Shown here: positions 1 through 11,740 of the stretch, one piece after another
Position numbering within the stretch: the first letter of the stretch is position 1
How the letters are laid out: each line of letters opens with the position of its first letter
Assembly: GCF_004193775.1 (NCBI RefSeq)
Contig: NC_041002.1
Coordinates: 14,522,113 to 14,586,112, forward strand
DNA length: 64,000 nt
Direction: 5' to 3'
DNA from: Glycine soja
Lineage: Eukaryota > Streptophyta > Magnoliopsida > Fabales > Fabaceae
Translations under genes and position numbers: made by a program
Notes under the pieces: generated by a model
What the model saw: the letters and a program-made list of their open reading frames with translations, nothing else
Told to the model about the DNA's origin: nothing
The model's database searches: none

Positions 1-725
1 TTTATGTATATTTGGGGTGGGAAGTTGTGATATTTTGTTGTATTAATCATTTTGGTGATACTATATAATATTTTGAGGGGCAGAGGATATTTTATTTTCT
101 TGCTAACAGTCGTAATGACTTTGGTACATCTATGTTTTAATCTCAAGGGCCACTGAGGCTCAATATGTATGATTACGTATTTCCTTCAATTTATCATCAT
201 TTTATGAATTAGACTCAAAATTCAAATGATAGGCTAAGAATTGCAAGAATTCATGAATAAATGTATCTAGAATTCAATCAATAAAATCAAAATTGAACAC
301 AAACTTAGAACATAATGTGACAATTATTATGACTAAACATGAGTCTAAGACAACATGCATGAAGTGATTTACACTTAGATTTTTGTGTTTTATTTTCTAA
401 TCAATATTTTGCAAGAAAATTGAAATCTAAAGGTTCAGCACAAGAAGATTTTGACTGAAAAATGATAGAACCTAAAATTAACACAAAAACATGATTCAAG
501 GGTAGATCTATAAAATTTGAACCATAGAAATGCAAGAACAAGTGTAGATCTAAGATTTAATCAGTTTATTTTTTTGAATCTACTCTAAACAGCACCAAAC
601 CACAAGACAATGGAGGAGATACATGGAGAAGACAATGAAGAACAAGCAATTAAAGTGAATTGACCGAACAAAAGATAGAGGAAGCAAAAGAACATCACCT
701 AGATGAAGATGCTCTTGATACCACA
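1..725 (-). mobile_element. Chromovirus element A, 5' leader (partial)
   Basis: This is non-coding leader lying just downstream, on the minus strand, of the LTR at 726-1681. From about 203 to 725 it matches the leader of element B2 (about 19960-20478) and, in reverse, the leader of element E (34474-35000). Bases 1 to about 202 do not match those leaders, so there is a rearrangement near 200 or a subfamily difference. The primer-binding site is at 711-723. The rest of the element lies left of the window, and no gag or pol is visible here. Confidence 0.75.
711..723 (-). other. Primer-binding site of element A (tRNA-iMet type)
   Basis: On the minus strand this reads TGGTATCAAGAGC, two bases after the LTR end. 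The TGGTATCA core is the usual complement of the 3' end of initiator tRNA-Met, which primes minus-strand synthesis in many plant LTR elements. Confidence 0.75.
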
Positions 726-1681
726 TGATGTAGCTCCATGTAGAGCTTGTAGGCCTTGGATTCATCAATGGAGTCCTTTGCCTCTTGAAGATCAATGTTA
801 GCGGAATGGAGAAGGAGGAAAGGTGATTGGAGATGCCACTTCAATGAAAAGATGAGTCAAGAACAAGCTCACCTCTATAGAAAGCCATGGATAAGAGCTT
901 GAAGGTAGGAGAAGATGAGTGGAGGGAGAGGGAGAGATGGGGCACAAAACTTATGCCTCAAATGAGGTCTGAACTTTGAAGTGTAATTTCTCAAATGATC
1001 AAAGTTGAAAAAATGCACACACAAGGTCTCTATTTATAGCCTAAGTGTCACACAAAATTGGAGGGAAATTCGAATATTTATTCAAACTTCACTTGAATTT
1101 GAATTGGTGGAAATTTCACTAATTATAATTAGTGAATTTTAGTTATGGTTCAGCCCACTAATCCAAAATCAAGTCCAAGATTCCCCACTAAGTGTGCTTA
1201 GGTGTCATGAAGCATGTAAAGCATGAAGGACATGCATGAAGTGTGACTATATGATGTGGCAATGGGGTGTAGCAAGCAAATGCTCACCTCCCCCATAAGA
1301 TGGTCCAAAATTTAATTGAATTCGGAATCTCCCAATTCAATTAAATTTATCTCCCAACACATACACATCAAATAGTGCACTTAATGCATGTAAAATTACA
1401 AAACTACCCCTAATACAAAACTAGTCTAGATGCCCTAAAATAAGGGCTGAAAAATCCTACATTACTAGGGTACCCTCCCTAAAATATGGAGCCCTAAATA
1501 CAAGGCCCAAAAATAATGAAACCTTAATCTAATATGTACAAAGATAAGCGGGCTCATACTGAGCCCATGGGCCCAAAATATACCATAAGGCTCATGAGAA
1601 CCCTAGGGCCTTCTCTTGCATCTCTGGCCCAATCTTCTTAGAGTCTTCTATCCAATACCCTTGGGTGGTAGGATTGCATCA
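726..1681 (-). repeat. 5' LTR of element A (956 bp)
   Basis: On the plus strand the LTR runs from TGATGTAGCTCC to GGATTGCATCA, so the ends are TG...CA on the minus strand. It is the same family as the LTRs at 12445, 13265, 20479, 33489 and 39956. The minus strand carries a TATAAATAG box near 1040 and, in its first ~125 bp, the conserved coding tail that extends pol in this family. The base after it is host or other sequence (CAATT). The matching TSD lies outside the window. Confidence 0.85.
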
Positions 1682-3807
1682 CAATTCTACCATTTCGAGG
1701 GTCAAATTGGGTTTGGAAATCAGAACCTTTGCACTTGAATAATTGGGCCGTGAATTCTGGTTTTGCTTTGTGTAATTAGTTTAATTAGGTATATTTCATG
1801 GGCCTAATCAAGGCCCATCCCTTCCTTCTGAGTATTCACTATATATATTAGTGGAGTTAGTTAGTTCGCTTTTTAGTTACTTCATTTTGTACAAAAACAG
1901 ATTTAGAAACTTATGGTCAAGATTTAGGATTAAACTCTTTTCTCTCAATTGTTCTTCATTCTTTTCCCTCTTTTCACTTTTGTTCTTCCTTCTTCTCGCA
2001 CAAATTTCATTGCTCCTCCATTGGTGATGATCATGGAAGGCTAAACACTCAATCGATCTAAGGATCCACTTCAAGCAAGGCCGAATTTGAGTTCTGGTTT
2101 AGTATTTCAATTCTGTGTGAATGTTCATCTTTTTCATCAATCCTATTTTCAGTTTCATGATTATGAATGTGCTTAGGATTGAAAATGAATTAGGTTATGG
2201 ATTAATTTCCTAATTTTGAAATTTAATCACAGATTGTTTGGATGATATTTCAACCTAATTTGCGATATCAATGAATTTAGGGATTAATTCGATTGAACTA
2301 ACTCTAATGAAATTGATTGAACTTTCACAACATGATCATTTTTTGTAGAACTATGATAATTCGAATTGACTGGTTTGGTGAATTGGATTGATGATCATGA
2401 ATTTTTTTTACAACCTATTTCATAAACTCTGTTAGTTTCTGTATTTTTTATGCAATTTTTTTGTGTTTCTGCAATTTTTGTTATTTGTTTGCCAACTATT
2501 CATTGAAATTTCTTCTGTTGTTTATAAGTGACTTGAAGTATGAAACCAAATTAAATTGTATCTTTGAGTCGACCTAGGTTAATTATGAATTGCAGAATTT
2601 CCTTGTTTTATTTTTTTTGGAACAATTTGACAATCGTTATCATTATAACCTCTTATGATTTTGACATTGGTGAATAAATTTGTGATAACGTATGATTGTT
2701 ACAAATGATAATCTTGTTTTGAGAACCATTCATATGTGTAAAAAAAAGTTAACTATATCCTTTGGGAAGACTTTTGTTGTTGTTTGAAAATGGTATACTT
2801 GGGAGGGTGAGTTCCATGTCAGAACTTCACCTCACTAAAGTTATTCGAGGGTCTTGCCTTGTTAGGTATCTTCTTGAGTATCACCCTTACGTTTTGACTT
2901 CAAATGGCATGTTGAGGTATTGAGAACTACTTTCCAAAGAATTAATGACACTTTCAGTGCTTATGGGATGAATTGTTATTGATGGTGGAAAGTGTCGTCT
3001 CGGACATTTTTGCAGCCTGGAGAAAAAACTAAAAACGAGACCCCTAAACAACGAAAATGTATTTCATAAGTAATTCATCGACAAAAAATTTCATGAATTT
3101 ATAAATTCAACTATCAAAAAAATAATACACAAAACTCTTATATATTAAAAATTTCACTAAAATGAAGTTAATAATTTTTTTTTTCAGATTTTCTTAAAGT
3201 TGTGGGACCCCTCAAAATGGAGGCCCTGAGCCATCGATCACCTTCTGCATGTGTCCAAAACAACACTAATGGTGGAAGTTGGATCCTTGAGGTCAACCAT
3301 GAGTGAGATGGTGGATTCAAAGGTGTTGCATCTTAAACCTCAAGGAATCCAAGTTTAGCTATTGTTGTTGTGAGTAGGCACGTAAGTTAGGGTGCTAAGA
3401 AGTCCCTCAAACTAGTGTTTCAGGTTGTTGGTGGTGGCTAACAGTGAAATGACCTATAGAATGGATGGGTGAGCGAACTCCTAGATAGGTTAAGGTCTTT
3501 GCTCTTCCATTTTTTTATAAATCCACACTTCGTCCACAAGGTTAATGTAGGTCTCCCTGAGTGGTCAAATCATAGAGTGCAACTATGTTAAGGATGTTCT
3601 TAGGTTAACTGTTCATGTAGTGTAAATATCCATGGAGTAGAGTTTTTCATTTGTGTCCATGATTGATTGACTAATGATGATGTTTGATGGATGAATTATG
3701 GTGGTGATGATGTATAATGATTGAATCTTGATGGGATGGTTAATGGTGATGGTTATTATGAGATTTTTTGTTATATGAATTTATAAGACTTATGCTTTAA
3801 GTATAAT
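1682..3807. other. Intergenic stretch, no gene seen
   Basis: AT-rich sequence with no long reading frame. Around 1780-2100 there is a pyrimidine-rich, TATA-containing stretch that could be old LTR or leader sequence, but no LTR ends or TSD were found. A stretch near 2990-3260 resembles degenerate dispersed repeat sequence, again without terminal repeats. The last five bases (ATAAT, 3803-3807) are the left TSD of element B. Confidence 0.6.
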
Positions 3808-4134
3808 TGATGTGTCATTATTTTTTCCTATTTCTTACCCCTTTCTATCACCATTTTAATTACTAATTAGCCTTAACTGTCAAATTAATTATGCAGTTTT
3901 ATCATTTGGGCCTACATGACTAATTCTGTGTTTTAATTTAATTTCAGGAGAATTATAAGCAATTGGGCTTGGATCTAGAATTGGGCTGAACCGGCTTGGA
4001 CTTGAAGAGAGCAAACAATTTTATTTGTCATCCAATTTTATTTTATTTCATTTTTTGGCTGTATTTTTGTAATTGGGCCACCAGACCTAATGACCTTTAG
4101 TGAGCCCAGCAACTAGGGTTTTAAGGGTGGCTGG

Positions 4135-4848
4135 TGATGTGTCATTATTTTCTCCTATTTCTTAACCCTTTTTGTCACCATTTTAATTACTGATTAGCCT
4201 TAATTATCAAATTAATTATGAAGTTTTATCATTTGGGCTTACTTGACTAAATTTGTGTTTTTAATTTAATTTCAGGAGAATTATAAGCAATTGGGCTTGA
4301 ATCCGGAATTGAGCTTGGACTTGAAGAGAGTAGACAATTTTATTTTATCGAATCTTATCTTATCCAGATTTTATTTCATCTAGATTTTATTTCGTCCAGA
4401 TTTTATTTCATCCAATCTTATCTTATCTTGTCCAGATTTTATTTTATTTCATTTATGGGCTTGGACTTAAAACAGATTTGTAAGCTTTGGGGCTGAGGAC
4501 CTATATAACAGTACCAGGGTTTTAGTTTAGAGAGTTTTAGGGAGAGGAGAATAATTTTAGGGTTGGATTAAGTGGTTGAATTGATTAGGGATAAATCCTC
4601 GCCTAGGATAAGAGACTTGCTTGTGAACCAAGGGGGAACAACATGTTTTAATTCTGTTATTTCTTTAATTCAAATTTGCTTGCGGTTTAATTTACAAAAC
4701 AAACAACCCCCCCCCCCCAATTCGTTACTATTTTATTACTATCTGTTATGAACGTTTGGTTGATCATTGCTCGTTGGGAGACGACCTAGGATCACTTCCT
4801 AGATACTGCATTTTTAATGTTTATTTTATTCGGGTACGGTCTCGATCA
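4135..4848 (+). repeat. 5' LTR of B1 (714 bp)
   Basis: The LTR runs from TGATGTGTC to CTCGATCA. It belongs to a shorter subfamily with several copies of a ~17-18 bp TCCAGATTTTATTTCA-like motif (about 4370-4440), as also seen in the minus-strand LTRs at 42239 and 45292. The tract at 4708-4719 is poly-C. It is preceded directly by the TSD copy GCTGG. Confidence 0.88.
4502..4508 (+). promoter_or_regulatory. TATA box of the B1 LTR promoter
   Basis: TATATAA lies in a GGACCTATATAACAG context shared with the related LTRs at 42239-43339 and 45292-46130 (there on the minus strand). Its position, in the second half of the LTR and upstream of a transcribed leader, suits an LTR core promoter. Confidence 0.5.
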
Positions 4849-4852
4849 AATT

Positions 4853-4870
4853 TGGTGTCGTTGCTGGGGA
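4853..4870 (+). other. PBS of B1 (tRNA-Asp type, decayed)
   Basis: It reads TGGTGTCGTTGCTGGGGA. Against the B copy (9521-9538), two differences are consistent with CpG decay. It starts four bases after the LTR end. Confidence 0.75.
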
Positions 4871-5592
4871 GCAATGGGCCAAAGGTTCATAATAGTGTTT
4901 AGTTTTTTTGTGTGTAGCATTGTCGTTTAGGTTGTGAGTGTGTGTTGTTTTGTTTTGAGTAGCGTTCTATTTTGCATTTCAATCACGTTCCCTATTTAGC
5001 GACTGTTTTAGCGACTGTTTTAGTTTTGTGTTTTGCTGTCAACAGTGATTAGGGACTGATTTTGCAATTTAATTGGCGATTTTTGTTTTGATAGTTAGAG
5101 TTGTTATTTTTAGTTGATTTTTTGTGTGGTGGTTTCTTTTCATCCCTATTTTGTGCGAAAAATACCAGGAGCACTTGGTGTGGCAGTATTTGAGAGAGAC
5201 AAAAATTTTGGGAACTTGTTTTTAGCAAAACTTAAAACGGCCATAACTTTTGCTCCGGGTATTAGAATGACTATTATTATATATGAATTTGGGGTAGAAA
5301 AAAATTTCCCATATTGTGACAACCGGCTTGGGGTCACCCAAACTCAAAAAATTAGACGTTTACTAAGCTTTTTTTTTCAATTATTATTGTCCTATTTTTC
5401 TAAAATTTGCTTAGGTAGTTTTCACAGTTAGACTTTGGATTTTTGTTTGAAATTTTTTGTGCTATATTTTCATGATTTTAGGGTGTTTCTCACAAAAATT
5501 TCAACTCATTTGGATATCGTTTGAGTATAGCTCTAGTTTTACCCAATTGTTTGGTGCTTGTTGAGAGATACATGATTTGTTGCATATAGTGC

Positions 5593-7184
5593 ATGACTAG
5601 GGGCAATCCAGGTGATTTACAACCCTTTGATCCTGAAATAGATAGAACCTTTCATAGATTAGTTAGGCATAGTGTGCATCTTGATCATTCTGTGCATTGT
5701 AAGCATTCTGAGTATTCTGTTGCTGGTGATTCTGAATATTCTGATTTTGAGCATTTGACTACTAATTTTCATAATAAGAACATGGCTCAACCTCCACCTC
5801 ATGAGAGGACTCTTAGGGAGATGGCTGCACCTGACTTCACTTATGAAAGCTTGTGCATTCAATATCCTGATGAGGGTGTTCCATATGTTCTCAAGACTGG
5901 ACTAATACATTTGCTGCCCAAGTTTCATGGTCTTGCAGGTGAAGATCCTCATAAGCATCTTAAGGAGTTCTATATTGTTTGTTCCACCATGAAGCCCCCT
6001 GATGTCCAGGAAGATCATATCTTTTTAAAGGCTTTTCCCCATTCTCTAGAAGGAGTGGCAAAAAAGATTGGTTGTACTACCTTGCTCCCAGATCCATCTC
6101 CAGCTGGGATGACCTTAAGAGGGTGTTCTTGGAGAAATTCTTCCCTGCATCTAGGACCACTGCCATTAGAAAAGACATTTCAGGTATCAGGCAACTTAGT
6201 GGAGAGAGCTTGTATGAGTATTAGGAAAGATTCAAGAAATTGTGTGCAAGTTGTCCTCACCACCAGATTTATGACCAACTCCTTCTGCAATATTCCTATA
6301 AGGGATTGAGCAACATGGAGAGGAGTATGATTGATGCTGCCAGTGGTGGAGCCCTTGGTGATATGACGCCTGCTGAGGCTAGGAATTTGATTGAGAAGAT
6401 GGCTCCCAACTCCCAACAATTCAGTGCAAGAAATGATGCTATTGTCCTTAGAGGAGTCCATGAGGTGGCCACAGATTCATCTTCATCTGCTGAAAATAAA
6501 AAGCTTGAGGGAAAACTTGATGCCTTGGCCAACCTAGTAACTCAGCTTGCTATGAATCAGAAATCTGCATCTGCACATATTGCAAGAGTTTGTGGTCTAT
6601 GTTGTTCTACAAATCACCATACAGATATTTGTCCTTCTTTGCAGCAATCTGGAGTCAATGAGCAACCTGAGGCTTATGCTACAAACATTTATAATATACC
6701 CCCTCAGCAACAAAATCAACAACAACAGACTAATTATGATCTTTCAAGCAACACATACAATCCAGGTTGGAGGAATCATCCAAATCTAAGATGGGCAAAT
6801 CCTCCACAATAACAACAGCCTGTCCCTACCTTCCAGAATGCTGCTGGTCGAAGCAAGCCATATGTTCCTCCTCCAATGCACCAGCAGCAGCAACAACAAC
6901 AAAGACAACAAGCAACTGAGGCTCCTCCTCAACCTTCCTTAGAAAAGTTAGTGAGACAAGCGACCACCCAGAATATGCAATTTCAGCAAGAGACAAGAGC
7001 CTTCATTCAGAGTCTAACAAATCAGATGGGGCAGATGGCTACTCAGTTAAACCAAGCTCAGTCCCAAAATTTTGACAAATTGCCTTCAAAAACTATGCAG
7101 AATCCAAGAAATGTTAGTGCCATCACCTTGAGGTCTGGCAAGCAATTTGAAATGCCTCCACCAGTAGCAGCAGCTACACCTTAA
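5593..7184 (+). pseudogene. Athila-type gag of B1, broken
   Basis: Gag would form the nucleocapsid shell of the element. The N-terminus (from 5593) has the typical Athila features: the start MTRGNPGDLQPFDPEID, then a His/Ser/Glu-rich stretch, then RTLREMAAPDFTYESLCIQYP and a LIHLLPKFHGLAGEDPHKHL block. One extra base in an A run near 6060 breaks the frame in GVAKDWLYYL. The frame resumes at about 6313 (MERSMIDAASGG) and runs through a Gln-rich, low-complexity region to a TAA at 6810-6812. A further open part lies at 6876-7184. A CxxC-type zinc motif is degenerate around 6590-6640. Comparison with the B copy at 10240 shows the same gene with independent lesions. Not functional. Confidence 0.85.
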
Positions 7185-7353
7185 CCTGTCAAGCTTCATT
7201 CTACACCTGAAAAAAGGATGAAATAGTTGCACAAAAGAGAAAGCTTCCTAAAAAAAAATTTCATGCAAGTGGACCTTCTTCTAGTAATTCTGACTTGCAA
7301 CAACCTCCCATCTCTCTTCCATTTCCACCTAGAGCAATTCCAAACAAAAAAAA

Positions 7354-7941
7354 ATGGAAGAAGTGGAAAAGGAGATCTTGGAGACCTTCAGGAAACTAGA
7401 GGTAAACATACCTCTGCTAGATGCCATCAAGCAGATTCTAAGATATGCCAAGTTTCTATAGGAGTTGTGCACCCATAAAAGGAAGCTCAAAGGCAATGAA
7501 AGGATTAGCATGGGCAGAAATGTGCCAGCATTGATAGGTAAATTTGTTCCTCACATTCCTGATAAATGTAAGGACCCAAGTACTTTTTGTATACCTTGCA
7601 TTATTGGGAACAGTAAATTTGAGAATGTCATGCTAAATCTAGGAGCATCAGTTAGTGTCATGCCTTTGTGCATTTTCAATTATTTATCTCTTGGACCTTT
7701 GCAATCTACAGATGTGGTGATTCATTTGGCAAATAGAAGTGTCGCTTACCCTGCAGGTTTCATAGAGGATGCGCTGGTTCGGGTTGGCGAACTTATTTTT
7801 CCTGTTGATTTTTATGTTCTTAATATGGAAGAGGGATTTTCACATGGTCCAGTTCACATTATTTTAGGCAGGCCATTTATGAAAATAGCCCGAACCAAGA
7901 TAGATGTTTTATGCTGGCACATTGTCTATGGAATTACGTGA
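7354..7941 (+). pseudogene. Athila-type protease domain of B1, broken
   Basis: This is the retropepsin-like region that would process Gag-Pol. The frame starts MEEVEKEILETF at 7354, is stopped by TAG at 7458-7460, and reopens through the conserved MGRNVPALIGKFVPHIP and GEL(I)FPVDFYVLNMEEG blocks to ILGRPFM. The active-site triplet region reads MLNLGASVSVMP, where the family has DLGAS. The catalytic aspartate is therefore asparagine here, whereas the B copy keeps Asp. It is followed by the linker at 7942-8535. Confidence 0.82.
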
Positions 7942-8540
7942 TATTGTTGTTCATTTTAACATTCTTGATGCCATGAAACATCCATCTGAGGATCATTCTA
8001 TTTTTTGTGCTGAGATAATTGATCAGATTGTTGATGATTATATGTTTGATTTTGATTCTGTTCTTCATGGTAGAAAACATCCATTTTTATCTGATCTGCA
8101 TACTTGTCATTCCTTATGCATTGAATCTGAATCTGAGTTTGAATTTGATCCTGTATCTGATTTTTATGCTGAGAGTGAATTTGAGTCTGGTTCTGATTTT
8201 CTGGGTGTTGTACCTCTTGATGTTGATTTTTTAGAGTCAGAATGCACTAACCATGTTACAGGAAGTACATATACTTCTGACATGCTTTATGAGGTACAGG
8301 CTGAGGAACCTTCCTCTTCTCCTACCCTGGTTCCTCCCACTGTTCAGCCACCACCCTCACCAGAGTTGAAGTCGTTACCAGCAACCCTCAAGTATGCTTA
8401 CTTGGAGGACAAGGAAAAATTTCCAGTGATCATCTCTGCCTCCCTTGCTGCTGAGCAAGAGGAGAAGTTGTTGCTAGTGCTCAAGAAGCGCAAGAAAGCC
8501 ATTGGATGGACTTTAGCAGACATTCCTGGTATTAGCCCCC
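7942..8540 (+). pseudogene. Athila-type pol linker and RT start of B1 (truncated)
   Basis: An acidic linker with repeated ESEF/EFES residues is followed by a proline-rich segment (VPPTVQPPPSP), then LKYAYLEDKEKFPVIIS and KKAIGWTLADIPGISP. That is the segment preceding RT in Athila elements. The frame ends abruptly where pol is fused to 3' LTR sequence in a run of Cs (8535-8540). The full RT, RNase H and integrase are missing. The same segment in element B (22556-23210) continues into RT, which shows what was lost. Confidence 0.8.
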
Positions 8541-8670
8541 AATTCATTACTGTTATATTACTATATGTTATGAACGTTTGGTTGACCATTGCTCGTTAGG
8601 AGACGACCTAGGATCACTTCCTAGATACTGCATTTTTAATGTTTATTTGATTCGGGTACGGCCTCGATCA
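8536..8670 (+). repeat. 3' LTR remnant of B1
   Basis: Only the last ~130 bp of the LTR remain, from CCAATTC to CCTCGATCA. The upstream boundary is a deletion junction in the C run shared by pol and the LTR poly-C tract. It is followed by the TSD GCTGG at 8671-8675. Confidence 0.85.
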
Positions 8671-9520
8671 GCTGGTCACTATTCACAGAGGCAGAGAGAT
8701 TTTGTAGGGTTTCATTTTCAGTTTTTAGGGTTATTGTTCACGCATGGTACTATTCACGTAGCAAATTCTAGTTTTGTTTTCTGCTTTTAATTCCAGTTTC
8801 GTTTTCATTTCTGTCTTCTAACTCAGTTCGTTCTCTACCTTTGATTTCCTATTTGTTTATGCATTTCGTTTCCAATTGCAATTTCATTTTCGGTTTCTAT
8901 TTGTAGATTCAATTTCGTTTTTGTGTTGCAATTAGTTCCAGTTCAGTATTTCGTTTCTATTGTTAATGGAAGGTTGAATCTCTAATGTTGTTTTCTCTTG
9001 AGGATTAAGCATAACTCTCTTTGAGGTTTTGTTATTAACATTTAATTCTAATCAGTTTTTCCCCTTCACCAATAATTTTGTGTTTGTTGTTGATATTAAT
9101 CCATCCATGCTTAATGCTTGATTAATTGTCTCTGTGCTTTATTAACGTTCATGCTTAATGAACATGTGAGAGGAATTAATTGGTGTATGTGTTGCTTAAT
9201 CACATAATGACAGCCTTGTGTTAATTTTCGCTTAGTAAATTAATTTTGGGCTGGATTAAGTGGTTGAACTGATTAGGGATAAGAGACTTGCTTTTGAATC
9301 AAGGGGAAACAACATGTTTTAGTTCTGTTATTTTTTTAATTCAAGTTTGCTTGTTGTTTAAATTACAAAAACAAACACCCCCCCCCCAATTCGTTACTAT
9401 TTTATTATTACATGTTATGAACGTTTGTTTGATCATTGCTCACTAGGAGACGAGCTAGGATCACTTCCTAGATACTGCATTTTAATATTTATTTGATTCG
9501 GGTACAGCCCCGATCAAATT

Positions 9521-9538
9521 TGGCACCGTTGCCGGGGA
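9521..9538 (+). other. PBS of element B (tRNA-Asp type)
   Basis: It reads TGGCACCGTTGCCGGGGA, four bases after the 5' LTR. This is close to the TGGCGCCGTTGCCGGGGA site typical of Athila-type elements. Confidence 0.85.
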
Positions 9539-10239
9539 GTAGTGGTCCAAAGGTTCATAATTCATAATTATGTTCTGTTTTTTAGTGTTGTTTGTGTAGT
9601 GTTCTGTTTTGCTTTTCAGTCGTGTCCCCTGTTTAGGGGTGAAATTTTGTGGTCCCCCCTGTTTAGTGTAGTGTTGTGTAGTGTTGTGAACAGTGTTAGT
9701 ATTTTCTAATTAATTGGCGATTTTTGTTTTGATATCTAGAGTTGTTATTTTTGGCTGATTTTTTGTGTGGTAGTTTCTTTTGATCCATATTTTGTGTGAA
9801 AAATACCGGAAGCACTTGGTGCGGCTGAATTTGAGAGATACAAAAAATTTGGGAACTTGTTTTCAGCAAAACTTAAAACGGCCATAACTTTTGCTCTGGT
9901 TATCAGAATGACTATTATTATATATGCATTTGGGGTAAAAAAAATTTCCCATGCCGTCCCAGCTTGCTAGCGCCGGTTGCGGTTCTCAGAACTTATAAAA
10001 TCAGCTATTTACTAAGTTTTTTTATTTTTTAAGTATTATTGTCCTATTTTTCTAAACTTTTCTTAGGCAATTTTCATAGTTAGACTTTGAATTTTTGTCT
10101 GACAATTTTTGTGCTATATTTTCATGATTTTAGGGTGTTGCTCACAAATTTTCAGCTCATTTGGGTTTGAGTATAGTTGTAGTTTTACCCCTAGTTTTGG
10201 TGCTTGTTTGAGAGATACATGATTTGCTGCATATAGTGC
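9539..10239 (+). other. 5' leader of element B
   Basis: Untranslated leader between PBS and gag, co-linear with 4871-5592 of B1. It contains several T-rich runs and no reading frame conserved between the two copies. Confidence 0.7.
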
Positions 10240-11740
10240 ATGACTAGGGGCAATCCAGGTGATTTACAACCCTTTGATCCTGAAATAGATACAATATTTC
10301 ATAGATTAGTTAGGCATAGTGTGCATCCAGATCATTTTGTGCATTTTGAGCATTCTGAGCATTCTGTGTATTCTGAGCATTATGTTGCTGGTGATTCTGA
10401 ACATTCTGATTTTGAGCATTCGGCTGCTAATTTTCATACTGAAAACATGGTTGAATCTCCACCTCGTGAGAGGACTCTTAGGGAGATGGTTGCACCTGAC
10501 TTCACTTATGAAAGCTTGTGCATTCAATATCCTGATGAGGATGTTCCATATGTTCTCAAGACTGGACTAATACACTTGCTGCCCAAGTTTCATGGTCTTG
10601 CAGGTGAAGATCCTCATAAGCATCTTAAGGATTTCCATATTTTTTGTTCCACCATGAAGCCCCCTGATGTCCAGGAAGATCATATCTTTCTAAAGGTTTT
10701 TTCTCATTTTCTAGAGGGCGTGGCAAAAGATTGGTTGTACTACCTTGCTCCCAGGTCCATTACCAGCTGGGATGACCTTAAGAGGGTGTTCTTGGAGAAA
10801 TTCTTCCCTGCATCTAGGACCACTGCCATCAGAAAAGACATTTTAGGCATCAGGCATCTTAGTGGAGAGAGCTTGTATGAGTACTGGGAAAGATTCAAGA
10901 AATTGTGTGCAAGTTGTCCTCATCACCAGATTGCTGAGCAACTCCTTCTGCAATATTTTATGAGGGACTTAGCAACATGGAGAGGAGTCTGATTGATGCT
11001 GCCAGTGGTGGAGCTCTTGGTGATATGACTTCTGTTGAGGCTAGGAATCTGATTGAAAAGATGGCTTCCAACTCCCAACAATTCAGTACAATAAATGATG
11101 CTATTGTCCTTAGAGGAGTCCATGATGTGGCCACAGATTCATCTTCATCTGCTGAAAATAAGAAGCTTGAGGGAAAACTTGATGCCTTGGTCAACCTAGT
11201 AACTCAGCTTGCCATAAATCAAAAATCTGCATCTGCACCTATTACTGTTGCCATAAATCAGAAATCAGAAATCTGCATCTGCAACCTATGGTCTATGTTC
11301 TTCTGTTGATCACCATACAGATCTCTATCCTTCTTTGCAGCAATCTAGAGTCAATGAGCAACCTGAAGCCTATGCTGCAAACATTTATTATAGACCCCCT
11401 CAGCAACAAAACCAACAACAGCAGAATAATTATGATCTTTCAAACAGCAGATCCAATCCAGGTTGGAGGAAACATCCAAATCTGAGATGGGCAAATCCTC
11501 CACAACAACAACAACCTGTCCCTCCCTTCTAGAATGTTGCTGGTCCAAGCAGGCCAAATGTTCCTCCTCCAATGCAGCAACATCAACAACAAAGACAACA
11601 AGCAACTGAGGCCCCTTCTCAACCTTCCTTAGAGGAGTTAGTGAGGCAAATGACCATCTAGAATATGCAATTTCAGCAAGAGACAAGAGCCTCCACCAGT
11701 ACCAACACCTACACCTGAACCTATCAAGCTTCATTCTACA
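10240..11740 (+). pseudogene. Athila-type gag of element B, broken
   Basis: The first open frame (10240-10992) encodes 250 residues. It holds the MTRGNPGDLQPFDPEID start, a long His-rich spacer (HSEHSVYSEHYVAGDSEHS) that is longer than in B1, RTLREMVAPDFTYE, the HLLPKFHGLAGEDPHKHL block and a complete retrotransposon-gag core (GVAKDWLYYLAPRSITSWDDLKRVFLEKFF...). A one-base deletion near 10955 moves the frame before MERSLIDAASGG (10977-11309). The Gln-rich C-terminal part follows with a TAG at 11530-11532 and another near 11659. The gag core is thus better preserved than in B1, but the full polyprotein cannot be made. Confidence 0.85.

Larger units (their letters stand above)
4135..8670 (+). 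mobile_element. Nested Athila-type element B1, TSD GCTGG
   Basis: B1 is inserted in the LTR of another Athila-type copy in the same orientation, with GCTGG at 4130-4134 and 8671-8675. Its 5' LTR is 4135-4848. The coding region covers gag, protease and the first residues of RT. A deletion then joins the RT start (near 8535) to the last ~130 bp of the 3' LTR. Gag and protease are co-linear with those of B, but B1 lost the protease aspartate and has several frameshifts. Confidence 0.9.
3808..9516 (+). repeat. 5' LTR of element B, split by element B1
   Basis: The first 327 bp (3808-4134) and the rest (8676-9516) are separated by B1. Removing B1 and one copy of its TSD restores an LTR of about 1.17 kb, co-linear with the 3' LTR at 25504-26693. 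It ends ...CCCCGATCA, directly followed by the PBS region. A poly-C run lies at about 9378-9387. Confidence 0.9.

Noticed and set aside
1877..2074. 65-residue minus-strand reading frame
   Set aside because: Low-complexity Lys/Glu content in pyrimidine-rich DNA, no homology recognised and no promoter context.
2990..3260. Possible non-autonomous DNA transposon (phrases like GGGACCCCTCAAAATGGAGGCCCT)
   Set aside because: No terminal inverted repeats or TSD could be identified, so it is left as intergenic sequence.
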